Of a DNA stretch of 64,000 bases, positions 34,541 through 43,243 are shown in pieces. The notes beneath the pieces are model-generated. The model made no database searches, was not told the DNA's origin, and saw only the letters and a program-made list of their open reading frames with translations. This DNA comes from JAGHBT01 sp035311885 (GTDB lineage Bacteria > Krumholzibacteriota > Krumholzibacteriia > Krumholzibacteriales > WJIX01): assembly GCA_964554125.1 (NCBI GenBank), contig CAZKNG010000001.1, positions 18,961-82,960 of the forward strand, read 5' to 3'. Numbering within the stretch: the first letter of the stretch is position 1; each line of letters opens with the position of its first letter. The translations under genes were made by a program, and so were the position numbers.

Positions 34541-35206
34541 TCAGATCTTGATTCTCCTTGAAAGCTCCTGCTCTACATCTCTGAAATTCGTAAACGGTAT
34601 ATGTTCTATCTTTTTATCTTCACAGTAGCCGAGAAGATCGGCCTTTGCGAATACCATATCGGAATATTCAGCAGGGCATCGGTCACTGTACCCGTTACCA
34701 ACATAAACAATAAAAAACCCCTTTTCACGCAGGTCTTCAACATGTTTTCTCTTGCAATTTCCGCACATCTGGCAATTCATGGAATTATAGTAGGGGAAAT
34801 CAACAGTTATTATTTCTCCATTATCACAGACGAGGTGATTAGCTTTAAAATCCAAAAACCCCAGACCGAATTTCATTAGCAGATAATCTATATAATAATC
34901 GAGTCCATCGCTTAGAATTTCAATTTCATACCTGCATGTATTACAGTAATCGACAAAATCCTTGAAGTATGGATCTAAGTCCTCTCCGTCGACAAAGGCT
35001 TCAAGTTCTCCCGTGCTGGCCGGCAAAATCATTTCTGTTTCTTCGGCTAAACATTCCCTGGAACTTATCAGGCCAATCTTCCACTCTTCAAGAAGCTTTT
35101 CCCGTCTATCTTTATCGGAAACATATTTGCCGAAGAACTCGTGACCTATATCTCTCTTCGCTATTGTTCCGTCAAAATCGCAAACTACCGCAATTTTATC
35201 GCTCAC
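34541..35206 (-). CDS. HAD-family phosphatase, MtnX/SerB-like, with a Cys-rich insert
   Basis: Haloacid dehalogenase phosphatase, 221 residues. Motif I VCDFDGTIAKRD with nucleophile Asp10 and Asp12; motif II ILSDGLDYYIDYLL (98-111); motifs III and IV near KHVEDLREKG and VGNGYSDRC. It resembles MtnX-type phosphatases of methionine salvage and phosphoserine phosphatase. An unusual CQMCGNCK (145-152) lies in the cap region and could bind a metal. The GTG start overlaps the S41 protease stop by GTGA. No methionine-salvage genes are nearby, so the substrate is open. Confidence 0.82.
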   Translation of the reverse strand: MSDKIAVVCDFDGTIAKRDIGHEFFGKYVSDKDRREKLLEEWKIGLISSRECLAEETEMILPASTGELEAFVDGEDLDPYFKDFVDYCNTCRYEIEILSDGLDYYIDYLLMKFGLGFLDFKANHLVCDNGEIITVDFPYYNSMNCQMCGNCKRKHVEDLREKGFFIVYVGNGYSDRCPAEYSDMVFAKADLLGYCEDKKIEHIPFTNFRDVEQELSRRIKI

Positions 35207-36795
35207 TTATCGCTACCCCCGTCACTGTCATCATCCCCTCCAGTAAGATTAGATTTATCTTTAACATATTTGAACATCTCGCTGAGAGAATCGTTGGATT
35301 TAAACATTTTCATCACTTTCTGAAAATCTTCATCTTCCGGAAGTGCCGCTATATAAGCTCCCTCAGTTCCCATTACTTTTCTAAATACCTCCCGCTTTAT
35401 GCCGGTCTTTACAAACTCTATATTCTCTTCGGTCCAATCCTCACCTGAAACTTCTATATCCTTTGTTTTTATGAATTCCTTGAAATCGGATATAACACCC
35501 TCATCAACAACAAAATCATTATTTACATCGTTGTAAGCCGTATAGTGTACCGCGAAGGAAAAGAACACCCCTCTGATAAGGAGTTCACGCTGCAGATCAG
35601 TAACGTCCGGCAATTCAAACTTCCAGTCGGGAGTTATACCTCCACCGCCGTAAACAACTCTCTCAGCGTTTGTAAAATATTCCTCCCTTACCTCTCCCTC
35701 TGCTATATCTCCAACTACCTCTCCATCCCTGTTCCTCTTTTTATGTATACACCTTCCGCTGGGTGTAAAATAGTGCTGCGTCGTAAGTTTAAGAGCCGTG
35801 GAATCACCTATCGGGAAAACGCTCTGCACCGAGCCCTTCCCAAAGGTCGTCTGTCCGACGACAACAGCTCTATCCCAATCCTGAAGAGCTCCGGCAACAA
35901 TTTCCGAGGCAGAGGCACTTGAGCCGTTTACCATAACCACTACGGGATAAGAACCATGCAGATTCCTTCTATGTGCTCTGTATTCCATGTTGTTTTCTTC
36001 AAGCCTGCTCTTTGTCGAAACTATCATCCTATCTTTCTCGAGGAAGAGATCAGCAACCGAGTAAGCCGATTTCAACAGCCCGCCGGGGTTCGAGCGAAGA
36101 TCCAGAATGACACCTTTAATATTCCGATCTTCAAAATCACTCAGTATGTCACTTAGAGTGCCGGCGGTTTTCCGCGCGAATCTTGATATTCTTATATATC
36201 CAACACTATCAACAATAGTCGAATAATTAATACTCGGAACCTTTATTATCTCCCTGGTTATTGTAAACTGAAGGGAATCGGGCAGGCCTTCCCGCGCGAC
36301 AGTAATACCTACCTTTGTGCCCGGATCGCCGCGCAACCTGGATACGGCATCGTTGGAAGACCATCCCCTCGTAGATTCACCTTCAATTTGAACGATCCTG
36401 TCACCTCCCTGAATACCCAGACGGAAAGCGGGCGTACCTTCTATGGGAGATATAACAGTCGGGAACTTATCCCTGACCGAGATTGTTATTCCCAATCCGC
36501 CGAACTTGCCTTTCGTGTGTATCATCAGGTTCTGATATGCAATTTCATCGAGGTATACAGAATGCGGATCAAGCTCATCGAGCATACCGCCTATTGCGGC
36601 ATCAATAAGCTCACCGAAATCTTTCTCTTCAATGTAATAATCCTGTATTTTTACAAGGACTTCCTGAAAACGTTCAAGGTCCTTGAAAGCTTCATCCTTT
36701 TCCTTCTGAGTCCATTCACCGCCCCAGACTATCAGCGCTCCTGCAATAACTAAGATAAGTATAGAAACTGCGGATGTTGCTTTTTTCCAGTTCAA
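35203..36795 (-). CDS. ctpA: S41 C-terminal processing peptidase
   Basis: Periplasmic Ser/Lys protease, 530 residues. An N-terminal membrane segment (ATSAVSILILVIAGALIVWG) acts as signal or anchor. A PDZ domain spans about 90-180 (KGKFGGLGITISVRDKF, GGDRIVQIEGES). The catalytic region has GVILDLRSNPGGLL, NGSSASASEIVAGAL with Ser293, and GQTTFGKGSVQ with Lys320. The tail of about 150 residues after ITPDWKFELPD is longer than usual and acidic. The start is TTG with GGAGG 6 bases before. It likely trims exported proteins. It is cotranscribed with the HAD gene. Confidence 0.94.
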   Translation of the reverse strand: MNWKKATSAVSILILVIAGALIVWGGEWTQKEKDEAFKDLERFQEVLVKIQDYYIEEKDFGELIDAAIGGMLDELDPHSVYLDEIAYQNLMIHTKGKFGGLGITISVRDKFPTVISPIEGTPAFRLGIQGGDRIVQIEGESTRGWSSNDAVSRLRGDPGTKVGITVAREGLPDSLQFTITREIIKVPSINYSTIVDSVGYIRISRFARKTAGTLSDILSDFEDRNIKGVILDLRSNPGGLLKSAYSVADLFLEKDRMIVSTKSRLEENNMEYRAHRRNLHGSYPVVVMVNGSSASASEIVAGALQDWDRAVVVGQTTFGKGSVQSVFPIGDSTALKLTTQHYFTPSGRCIHKKRNRDGEVVGDIAEGEVREEYFTNAERVVYGGGGITPDWKFELPDVTDLQRELLIRGVFFSFAVHYTAYNDVNNDFVVDEGVISDFKEFIKTKDIEVSGEDWTEENIEFVKTGIKREVFRKVMGTEGAYIAALPEDEDFQKVMKMFKSNDSLSEMFKYVKDKSNLTGGDDDSDGGSDK

Positions 36796-36978
36796 AATAA
36801 ACCTCCAGAGTTCAATAAGTGTAAATCGACCTGAAACTCAGGAAATATTAAATAAAATAAGATATCAGATTCACACTTTTTTATAGGTTAATCAAAATAT
36901 AATCATTTACATCTTGAAATATAGCAATATATAAACCGTGAAATCAAATTATGTAAATAAATCAGTAATCAGGGCTTA

Positions 36979-37626
36979 TTAAATATTCACGGGGAAACGG
37001 TCATTTATAACCTCTGATATTTCAAAAAGAACAGAATCGATATCTCTGGAAGCATCAATTACTCTTACGCGCTGCCTTTCTCCTTCCGCAATCCTCAGAT
37101 ATCCCTCTCTGACCCTTTTATGAAACTCAATATCTTCAAGCTCGAGGCGGTCCCTGTGGCGGGTTCCTGTTTTTTCCCTCCGCTCAGGTCCCCTCATAAA
37201 ACCTTCCTCCACTGAAAGATCCAGAAGAAATGTCAGGTCAGGTATTACCTCTCCGACCGTAAACAGGTTGAGCTGATTTATAAATTCTTCCCCAATTCCG
37301 CGTGCCCAACCCTGATATGCCGTTGTTGCGTCAAAATACCGGTCACATAAAACGATTTTTCCTTCAGCGAGAGCCGGCTTTAAAACTTCATCTACAAGCT
37401 GAGCTCTGCTTGCCAGATAAAGCATCAATTCAGTTCTCTCGGACATATCGGTTTCCCTGGGGTCCAGGAGAATTTTCCTTATCTCCTCGGACAGATCGGT
37501 ACCGCCCGGCTCACGGGTAAGGAGTAAATTATATCCCGCTTTTTTAAATCGGCCGGCTACCAATGAAGCCACAGTTGATTTGCCCGAGCCTTCAATACCT
37601 TCAAATGTAATAAAGAAAGATTTCAA
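36979..37626 (-). CDS. tmk: Thymidylate kinase
   Basis: Phosphorylates dTMP to dTDP. P-loop FEGIEGSGKSTVASLVA (8-24), DR-Y motif LCDRYFDATTAYQGWARG (about 93-110) and LLLTREPGGTDLSEEIR (34-50), which carries the LID Arg-rich type signature of bacterial Tmk. 215 residues, usual length. TTG start. The MATE gene precedes it by 10 bases. 36796-36978, between tmk and the S41 gene, is AT-rich and has no clear terminator. Confidence 0.96.
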   Translation of the reverse strand: MKSFFITFEGIEGSGKSTVASLVAGRFKKAGYNLLLTREPGGTDLSEEIRKILLDPRETDMSERTELMLYLASRAQLVDEVLKPALAEGKIVLCDRYFDATTAYQGWARGIGEEFINQLNLFTVGEVIPDLTFLLDLSVEEGFMRGPERREKTGTRHRDRLELEDIEFHKRVREGYLRIAEGERQRVRVIDASRDIDSVLFEISEVINDRFPVNI

Positions 37627-37636
37627 TTACGATCAC

Positions 37637-39013
37637 TTACTTTCCGTTTTGTAAATCCGCTATCCTTTTGTGAAAACGTCTTTTCGCCATGAAAACCTTA
37701 AAGGTTTCATCTGCAAAAGCCGCTAACCACAACCCCATTAGTGACAGAGAGAAAACAAATGCCAGCGTGTACCCCAGTATAACTTCAAAGAATAAAACAC
37801 CAATGAAAGCCAGATACATGGGATATTTATTCTCACCAACCCCGCGCAGGCTGAAGGAATAAACAAAGGAGAGAACTTTCGGCAATTGCACAACAGCCGC
37901 AATCTTAAACACACTCGAACACAAATTGATAACCTTCTCATCTCTTGTGAATATCATGGCAAGGTCACGGGAACGGAAGAATATTACAGCTGAAATAATT
38001 AGAACGACAGACGCGGCAAACCAGAAAAATGTTCTGCTTGTATCCCTCGCGCTTTCATGCTTGTCTGCCCCGTAAAGCTGACCTACGAGTGTAAGGGTTC
38101 CAATTCCAAAGGCCTGGTAAAGGATCGAAAACAGCCTCTGGTATGTAATAATCACGATCTGGGCGGCGGCGGCAACAGTTCCCAGCCTGTTACTGAACCC
38201 TATAACAATAGTCATCCCTGTCATCCATGCCAATTGTTCAAGTGTGATTGGAATGCCGGTTTTGATAATCTTTGATATGCTCTTTCCGTTAAAGCTTGTA
38301 AAATCACTCCATGTGAAGGTGAGTACACTTTGTCCCCTTAAGATTACACTGTATGTCAGGATACATCCGACTGTATGCCCGATACCCGCGGCAAGCGCGG
38401 CACCCCGGACACCTAATTCAGGAAAAAAGTAATGCCCGAAAATGAGCATTACCGCCAGTACAAGATGAATTCCGTTTACAAGAAGCCCTGTAATCATCGA
38501 AAGATGAGTATCACCCGCACCGCGGACTATACCTATCGCCACAAAATTCATAACTATCAATGGAGCGAAAAAGGAAATCAACCTGAAATAATCTATTCCG
38601 ATAGCAGTTACAGCTTCCGTAGCTCCAAGTATCGTGCTGAAAATAAATGGTGTGCCGAAATACCAGATTATAGCTATAAGGAAAGAGGGGATAAGAGCGG
38701 TTGAGAGAGCCTGTCCGAGGAAATGATTTGCTTCTTTAATCTTCTTCTCCCCCAGGAGTTTGTTTACAATAATTGTGGCTCCAAAAACGAATATAAGAAG
38801 TATCGTGCAGGTATATAGAATTATCTGAACTACATTCCCGACAGCAGTCAGAGCATCTACACCACTCGCGTTCAGTCCGGGGTAAAATCTTTTCATAGAG
38901 TCAACGGCGATATGTCCAACTAATGTGGTTTCAATCGTCCACATAACTATCTGGGCGCCGAGGTCCACTACGATCGGAACAGATGTTTTCAGGACACTCT
39001 TAAGATTCGTCAC
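37637..39013 (-). CDS. MATE-family efflux transporter
   Basis: Cation-coupled multidrug/organic-cation exporter of the NorM/DinF type, 458 residues with twelve hydrophobic segments. PIVVDLGAQIVMWTIETTLVGH at the N-terminus and GIPITLEQLAWMTGMTIVIGFSNRLG in the second half are the family repeats; GVRGAALAAGIGHTVGC lies at the sixth helix and GIVRGAGDTHLSM at the fourth. Start GTG, with a weak upstream site. Substrate unknown. The gene starts the tmk operon and is separated from the next upstream gene by 120 AT-rich bases. Confidence 0.92.
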   Translation of the reverse strand: MTNLKSVLKTSVPIVVDLGAQIVMWTIETTLVGHIAVDSMKRFYPGLNASGVDALTAVGNVVQIILYTCTILLIFVFGATIIVNKLLGEKKIKEANHFLGQALSTALIPSFLIAIIWYFGTPFIFSTILGATEAVTAIGIDYFRLISFFAPLIVMNFVAIGIVRGAGDTHLSMITGLLVNGIHLVLAVMLIFGHYFFPELGVRGAALAAGIGHTVGCILTYSVILRGQSVLTFTWSDFTSFNGKSISKIIKTGIPITLEQLAWMTGMTIVIGFSNRLGTVAAAAQIVIITYQRLFSILYQAFGIGTLTLVGQLYGADKHESARDTSRTFFWFAASVVLIISAVIFFRSRDLAMIFTRDEKVINLCSSVFKIAAVVQLPKVLSFVYSFSLRGVGENKYPMYLAFIGVLFFEVILGYTLAFVFSLSLMGLWLAAFADETFKVFMAKRRFHKRIADLQNGK

Positions 39014-39133
39014 TATATATCCAATGCTTATTAACTAACAACTTAACTACTGAAATCGATAAAGTTTTACATTTCGGTTATGGAAAAATAAAAACCTAAT
39101 TCTTCATCTATAAAAAAGAACCGAAAAAAGATG

Positions 39134-39751
39134 CTACAGATCTTTACCCATTGTCAATTTTCCCACATGAACAACCCGCTGAATAAATGTAAAGACAGTT
39201 AAAAAGGCAAGTACGGCAATAACAGTAACCAGGGCAACCCCTCCAAAGATCAACCCCGCTATAAGCAAGATAATCCTCTCCGGCCTTTCAAGAAATCCTA
39301 TTTCACAGCTGACGCCAAGTCCTTCAGCTCTCGCTCTGGCGTAGCTCGTAAGGAGAGACCCCGACATAGCAATAATAACTAAAATTATATAAAAACTGCT
39401 CACCGGAACCTTACCCACATAGTAGAAAACCAATGCGCCAAAATAAGCGAGTTCCGCTACCCGGTCCCCCGTGGAATCTAAGAAAGCCCCAAAAACAGTA
39501 ACTTTTTCACCTTGTCTCGCGAGTGAACCATCTATCATATCGCATAGCCCGGAAAGCGCGAGCGCCACGCCTCCGGCAAACAGTCTGCCGCCGGCTACCA
39601 GAAAAGCTCCGAATAAACTGATTATAATGCCCGCGGAAGTAATAGTTAATGGTGAAACACCCATTAAGGAAATAAAAGAAACAAGAGGCTTTATAAGTCT
39701 TCTAAAAAAATTTTTGATTTCAGTTTTTACAGACAAAATAAATCCTCTCAC
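39134..39751 (-). CDS. CDP-alcohol phosphatidyltransferase
   Basis: Phospholipid-synthesis enzyme such as phosphatidylglycerophosphate or phosphatidylinositol-phosphate synthase. The signature is complete: DMIDGSLARQGEKVTVFGAFLDSTGD fits D-x2-DG-x2-AR-x8-G-x3-D-x3-D, near residues 87-112. Six hydrophobic segments and 205 residues are usual. GTG start with AGGAG upstream. The alcohol substrate cannot be told; the helix-rich C-terminus with FIQRVVHVGKL resembles inositol-phosphate synthase relatives, which is only a suggestion. Confidence 0.92.
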   Translation of the reverse strand: MRGFILSVKTEIKNFFRRLIKPLVSFISLMGVSPLTITSAGIIISLFGAFLVAGGRLFAGGVALALSGLCDMIDGSLARQGEKVTVFGAFLDSTGDRVAELAYFGALVFYYVGKVPVSSFYIILVIIAMSGSLLTSYARARAEGLGVSCEIGFLERPERIILLIAGLIFGGVALVTVIAVLAFLTVFTFIQRVVHVGKLTMGKDL

Positions 39752-39808
39752 TTTCTCCTGATGGGGTATTATTAAACTTCAGCCCCGCTTATGTCAAGAG
39801 CTTCCATT

Positions 39809-40495
39809 TTATTTATTGTCAGCGCTTCCCTTGATAAGCAGTGTGATTTCCCCTTTGACCTTTTTAGAAGAAAAATACTCAATCAGTTCACTCACAGGGC
39901 CTCGGCGAACATCTTCATATCTCTTTGTCAGTTCTCTTGCTACAACAACATCTCTATCTCCAAGAACTCTCTTTATAAATTCAAGTGTCTTCAATAAACG
40001 GTATGGACTTTCGAAGAAGATAGAGGTTTCCTTTCTCTTGCCCGCCTTCTCTATAAGCTTTTCCTTTTTCCCTTTTTTCCTGGGCATATATCCGAAGAAA
40101 GTAAATCTGTCGGGAGGAAAACCTGAAAGAACAAGCGCGCTGATAGGAGCGGTAGGACCGGGCACCACAGTAAATTCAATATCGTTCTTAATAAGTTCCC
40201 TTATAAGGTAGAATCCCGGATCAGATATCAACGGAGTGCCGCCGTCTGTAACAAGGGCCATTCTCAGACCTTCTTTAAGCCCTTTTATGACATCCGGTGT
40301 AACCCTTTTCTTGTTGTGATCATGATACGCTCTAAGCTTATTGTTGATTCTATACCGTGAAAGAAGGATCCCGGTCTTTCTCTTATCTTCTGCCAGTATT
40401 AAATCAACATCCCTTAACGTTACTGCCGCCCTTTCCGAAAAATCACCGAGATTCCCTATGGGAGTGCTTACAAAATAAAATTGGAATATTCTCAT
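39809..40495 (-). CDS. rsmI: 16S rRNA (cytidine-1402 2'-O)-methyltransferase
   Basis: SAM-dependent methyltransferase of the tetrapyrrole-methylase fold acting on C1402. FVSTPIGNLGDFSERAAVTL (8-27), ILAEDKRKTGILLSRY (32-47), ALVTDGGTPLISDPG, VPGPTAPISALVLSGFPPDRFTF, IFFESPYRLLKTLEFIKRVLG and VARELTKRYEDVRRG are all family blocks. 228 residues is shorter than E. coli RsmI (286), lacking the C-terminal tail. Directly after threonine aldolase, 8 bases apart. Confidence 0.95.
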   Translation of the reverse strand: MRIFQFYFVSTPIGNLGDFSERAAVTLRDVDLILAEDKRKTGILLSRYRINNKLRAYHDHNKKRVTPDVIKGLKEGLRMALVTDGGTPLISDPGFYLIRELIKNDIEFTVVPGPTAPISALVLSGFPPDRFTFFGYMPRKKGKKEKLIEKAGKRKETSIFFESPYRLLKTLEFIKRVLGDRDVVVARELTKRYEDVRRGPVSELIEYFSSKKVKGEITLLIKGSADNK

Positions 40496-40503
40496 TGCAT
40501 TCT

Positions 40504-41532
40504 TCAGATTCCAGGAAATACCTTCTCAAAATATTCTATATCTTCAAAGGAAATATCCAGATGAGTAACCATACGTATTTTCCTGCCCCCGAAAGGTAAA
40601 CAGAGAATACCGGATTCAGCCAGCTTATTTACAACGGAATCTGCATCCATAGAATCATCGGTGATGTCGAAAATTACGATATTAGTCTCTACACGATATA
40701 CAAGTTTAAATCGCGGATCGGCCTTTATCACCTCTGCCAATCTTGAAGCTTTCTCGTGATCTTCGGTCAGTCGTTCTATGTTATGATCGAGAGCGTATAA
40801 GCATGCCGCAGCCAGATGACCCGCCTGCCTCCATCCACCCCCCAATCTCTTACGCCAGTCTCTGGCTTTTTCAATCGTCTCAGCATCGGAGGCAATAACC
40901 GATCCCACCGGTGTTCCGAGGCTTTTAGAAAAACATATATTCACAGAATCGGCAAGCTTAGCCCAACTGTCAAAAGAAATCCCCGAAGCTGTAACGGCAT
41001 TCGCCAGGCGAGCCCCATCCATATGAATCCTCAGATTGAATTCCTCTGCGAATCTGGAAATATCCTTTAATTCATCGAATGGATAGATTGTCCCTCCGCC
41101 TCGATTATGAGTGTTTTCAACACAAACGAGTGAAGTACGGGGATAATGAAAATTATCGGGCCTGACAGCGGAGGGCAATTCATCGACAGGAAGAAAACCG
41201 CCGGAGCCGTCAAAAGGATGAAGCTGTAGTCCTCCAATTACCGCCGAACCGGCGGCTTCATAGTTAAATATATGGCTGTTTCTATCCAGAAGAACTTCAT
41301 CTCCGGGGCTTGTCTGGGAAATAAGCGCAAGCAGGTTAGCCATAGTACCGCTGACCACAAACAGCGACTTTTCCTTGCCGAGAAGCTTCGCAATCCTGTC
41401 TTCAAAAAACTCTACAGTAGGATCATCCCCCAGCACATCATCTCCAACCTCAGCTTCACACATCGCCTCTTTCATTCCGGGAGAGCATCTTGTAACTGTA
41501 TCACTTCTTAAATCTATTACTCTTTTATTCAA
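40504..41532 (-). CDS. ltaE: Low-specificity L-threonine aldolase
   Basis: PLP enzyme cleaving L-threonine and allo-threonine to glycine and acetaldehyde. DLRSDTVTRCSPGMKEAM (7-24), GDDVLGDDPTV (30-40), VENTHNRGGGTIYPFDEL (134-151), HMDGARLANA (171-180) and the PLP lysine in CFSKSLGTPVGSVI (about residue 204) are all clear. 342 residues, normal. TTG start. rsmI follows by 8 bases, so they share a transcript. Confidence 0.95.
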   Translation of the reverse strand: MNKRVIDLRSDTVTRCSPGMKEAMCEAEVGDDVLGDDPTVEFFEDRIAKLLGKEKSLFVVSGTMANLLALISQTSPGDEVLLDRNSHIFNYEAAGSAVIGGLQLHPFDGSGGFLPVDELPSAVRPDNFHYPRTSLVCVENTHNRGGGTIYPFDELKDISRFAEEFNLRIHMDGARLANAVTASGISFDSWAKLADSVNICFSKSLGTPVGSVIASDAETIEKARDWRKRLGGGWRQAGHLAAACLYALDHNIERLTEDHEKASRLAEVIKADPRFKLVYRVETNIVIFDITDDSMDADSVVNKLAESGILCLPFGGRKIRMVTHLDISFEDIEYFEKVFPGI

Positions 41533-41605
41533 TCAATCACCACTTGGTCAATTCCACAAAAGACGATAATAATAAATCTCAGCGACAGATAGTTTAACTG
41601 ATTAA

Positions 41606-41631
41606 TATATTCAGTTGCGGTACTGAATATA
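41606..41631. repeat. Perfect 10-bp inverted repeat
   Basis: TATATTCAGT-TGCGGT-ACTGAATATA type stem: ten paired bases around a six-base loop, in the spacer between HU and threonine aldolase. It lacks a T-run on either strand. It could be an operator upstream of the aldolase-rsmI operon or an RNA hairpin. A second, 6-bp stem (TTCTCC 41650-41655 with GGAGAA 41665-41670) lies 20 bases away. Confidence 0.6.
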
Positions 41632-41714
41632 ATACAGTAATGATCCTGCTTCTCCATTACATGCGGAGAAAGGGAAATATTATACTCGCCTTAAAAAAGC
41701 AATCAAAGTGTCAA

Positions 41715-41993
41715 TTAAGTTTGTGCAACGAGCTCTTTTAATTCACGGGAAACCTTGAATACGGGCACAAGCCTTTCGGGTACCGGAACAGGCTCGCCGG
41801 TTCTCGGATTTCTGGCCATCCTCGCTTTACGCCGTTTCACCTTGAACGTTCCGAATCCCCTGATTTCAAAATGTTCGCCGTTTGCCAATCCATCTGAAAT
41901 ACAACTAAGGAACCCTTCAACCGATTCAGCTACTTCTTTTTTTGTCAAACCGGTCTTATTGGCTATGTCCTCAACTATGTCAGCCTTTGTCAT
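41715..41993 (-). CDS. HU/IHF-family DNA-binding protein
   Basis: Histone-like nucleoid protein, 92 residues, normal length. TKADIVEDIANKTGLTKKEVAESVEGF forms the dimerising helices; HFEIRGFGTFKVKRRKARMARNPRTGEPVPVPERLVPVFK is the beta-arm with RNPRTG at the intercalating tip. It resembles HU-beta or IHF. GGAGGGG lies 3-4 bases before the ATG. The region upstream carries a TTGACA at 42096-42091 on the minus strand, a possible -35 box, with a 12-bp direct repeat beyond. Confidence 0.97.
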   Translation of the reverse strand: MTKADIVEDIANKTGLTKKEVAESVEGFLSCISDGLANGEHFEIRGFGTFKVKRRKARMARNPRTGEPVPVPERLVPVFKVSRELKELVAQT

Positions 41994-42245
41994 CTACCCC
42001 TCCTTTATTAAGGTATAAGAACAAGTTCTAGGAACTGATTTAAACACTAAGTCCTAATATTACAATTTCTTAAAGCAAAAAGCGGACAGGTGTCAAGTAA
42101 TTTTATCAGTTTATTTTATAACCTGCCGGCAAACAGGTCTAAAATATGTTCCTCGCTGTTGCAATTTCGACATCCATATATTGCGATTTCGAAAAAAATA
42201 TATTCTTTCTTAAGCGGTGTTAAAATAATTAGAAGGAATAATAGG
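41994..42245. other. HU upstream region with -35-like box and direct repeat
   Basis: AT-rich spacer without coding potential. TTGACA (42096-42091, minus) lies about 95 bases before HU. TTGCAATTTCGA (42159-42170) recurs as TTGCGATTTCGA (42181-42192) with a 22-base period, two helical turns, as in tandem regulator sites. A 5-bp hairpin, ACCTG (42121-42125) with CAGGT (42134-42138), lies between them and the -35 box. Confidence 0.4.
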
Positions 42246-42425
42246 AAACTCTGAGAAACATTTCATTAGAAGCCGGTTCTTTAAAAACCCTTGTGTGGCG
42301 GGAGATTACAGAGTTTGATGACAATTTGAATATAAATCTGGTATGCAGTTTGCTCATACAAATAGCCGCTGCGAGGTGGTCGCCGCCTTCACGAACCCGA
42401 CCCTGCATCGAATCATCTCGCGGCT
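42246..42425. ncRNA. Structured intergenic element after queE, identity unknown
   Basis: Three nested or successive stems: AAACTCTG (42246-42253) with CAGAGTTT (42309-42316); GTATG (42341-42345) with CATAC (42355-42359); and a two-step hairpin AGCCG/CGAG (42364-42368, 42372-42375) with CTCG/CGGCT (42417-42425), which encloses GGTCG (42378-42382) paired with CGACC (42398-42402). It is GC-rich in AT-rich flanks and lies 5 bases past the queE stop. It has no T-run, so it is not a plain terminator. I could not match it to tRNA, SRP, 6S, RNase P or a known riboswitch. Strand is undecided. Confidence 0.4.
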
Positions 42426-42429
42426 CTAT

Positions 42430-43194
42430 TTATAAAATTCCCAGCAGCCTGTGACACTGGGGAATAAGTTTAACATTATCGAGGTACTTAGACGCGTCAT
42501 CATAAAACTTGATCATCAAGTCAGGATCAACGTCCAGTCTCATATCACTCCCCCCGTTATCGGTCAATAGAGTCGCGGGCTGGATTATAAACGGAATAGA
42601 TCTGTCAAATCGTGAAACTAATAACACACTCTCTTTGAATTCATTCAAGTCCACAGAAGAGGAAACAACTACTTTACAGAAAAATTTCTTTGCTGAAATC
42701 TCCCTGAGAACCTCACTGTATATCGGGAAGAAGTCTCCTCCACCGCAAAGAGAGGGAAGCTTGATATCAAGAGCGATAATATCGATAAACCTTTTAACCG
42801 TCCTGATTGAAGAAAGTTCAAGCCCGTTGGTTTCAAGATATACAGGCAGGGATCCTGTCCTGAAAATCTCCAGAAATTCTGTCAGAAACGCGGGCTGCTC
42901 AAGCGGTTCTCCGCCTGTAATACTAAGGGAATGTACGTTTGCGGAGTCTGCGAGCAGTCTGCTTACAAGGGAAAACGCGGTTTCGGGAAGAATGGGATTG
43001 GAAAGTCTGCTCGTCCCTCCGGCTTCATAAAAACAGCATGCACTGTTTTCCTCCAGGTCATTCTGAGTATCACAATATGCGCAATGCCTGGAGCAGCCAG
43101 CCATTCTCATGAAAACCTGCATAACTCCCACATACTCACCTTCACCCTGAATAGAACGAAAGATCTCTGAAATATATCCTGTGATTTTTTCCAT
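42430..43194 (-). CDS. queE: 7-carboxy-7-deazaguanine synthase (radical SAM)
   Basis: Converts 6-carboxytetrahydropterin to CDG on the way to preQ0. FRSIQGEGEYVGVMQVF (12-28) is the family opening. The iron-sulfur ligands are CSRHCAYC (Cys34, Cys38, Cys41). LSITGGEPLEQPAFLTEFLE, YLETNGLE and the C-terminal VKLIPQCHRLLGI are conserved. 254 residues, within range. A TATAAT lies about 8 bases before the ATG and no ribosome-binding site is obvious, so a leaderless start or coupling to the upstream gene is possible. It is the last gene of the deazaguanine operon. Confidence 0.95.
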   Translation of the reverse strand: MEKITGYISEIFRSIQGEGEYVGVMQVFMRMAGCSRHCAYCDTQNDLEENSACCFYEAGGTSRLSNPILPETAFSLVSRLLADSANVHSLSITGGEPLEQPAFLTEFLEIFRTGSLPVYLETNGLELSSIRTVKRFIDIIALDIKLPSLCGGGDFFPIYSEVLREISAKKFFCKVVVSSSVDLNEFKESVLLVSRFDRSIPFIIQPATLLTDNGGSDMRLDVDPDLMIKFYDDASKYLDNVKLIPQCHRLLGIL

Positions 43195-43243
43195 TGTACT
43201 AAATTATAACATAGGGGTTTTGGTTATACTTAAAATTCTCCGC

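Noticed and set aside
42364..42425. A tRNA or SRP RNA in the post-queE element
   Set aside because: TCGAATC resembles a T-loop, but no 7-bp acceptor, D-arm or anticodon arm forms. The GGAA-tetraloop SRP core is not present.
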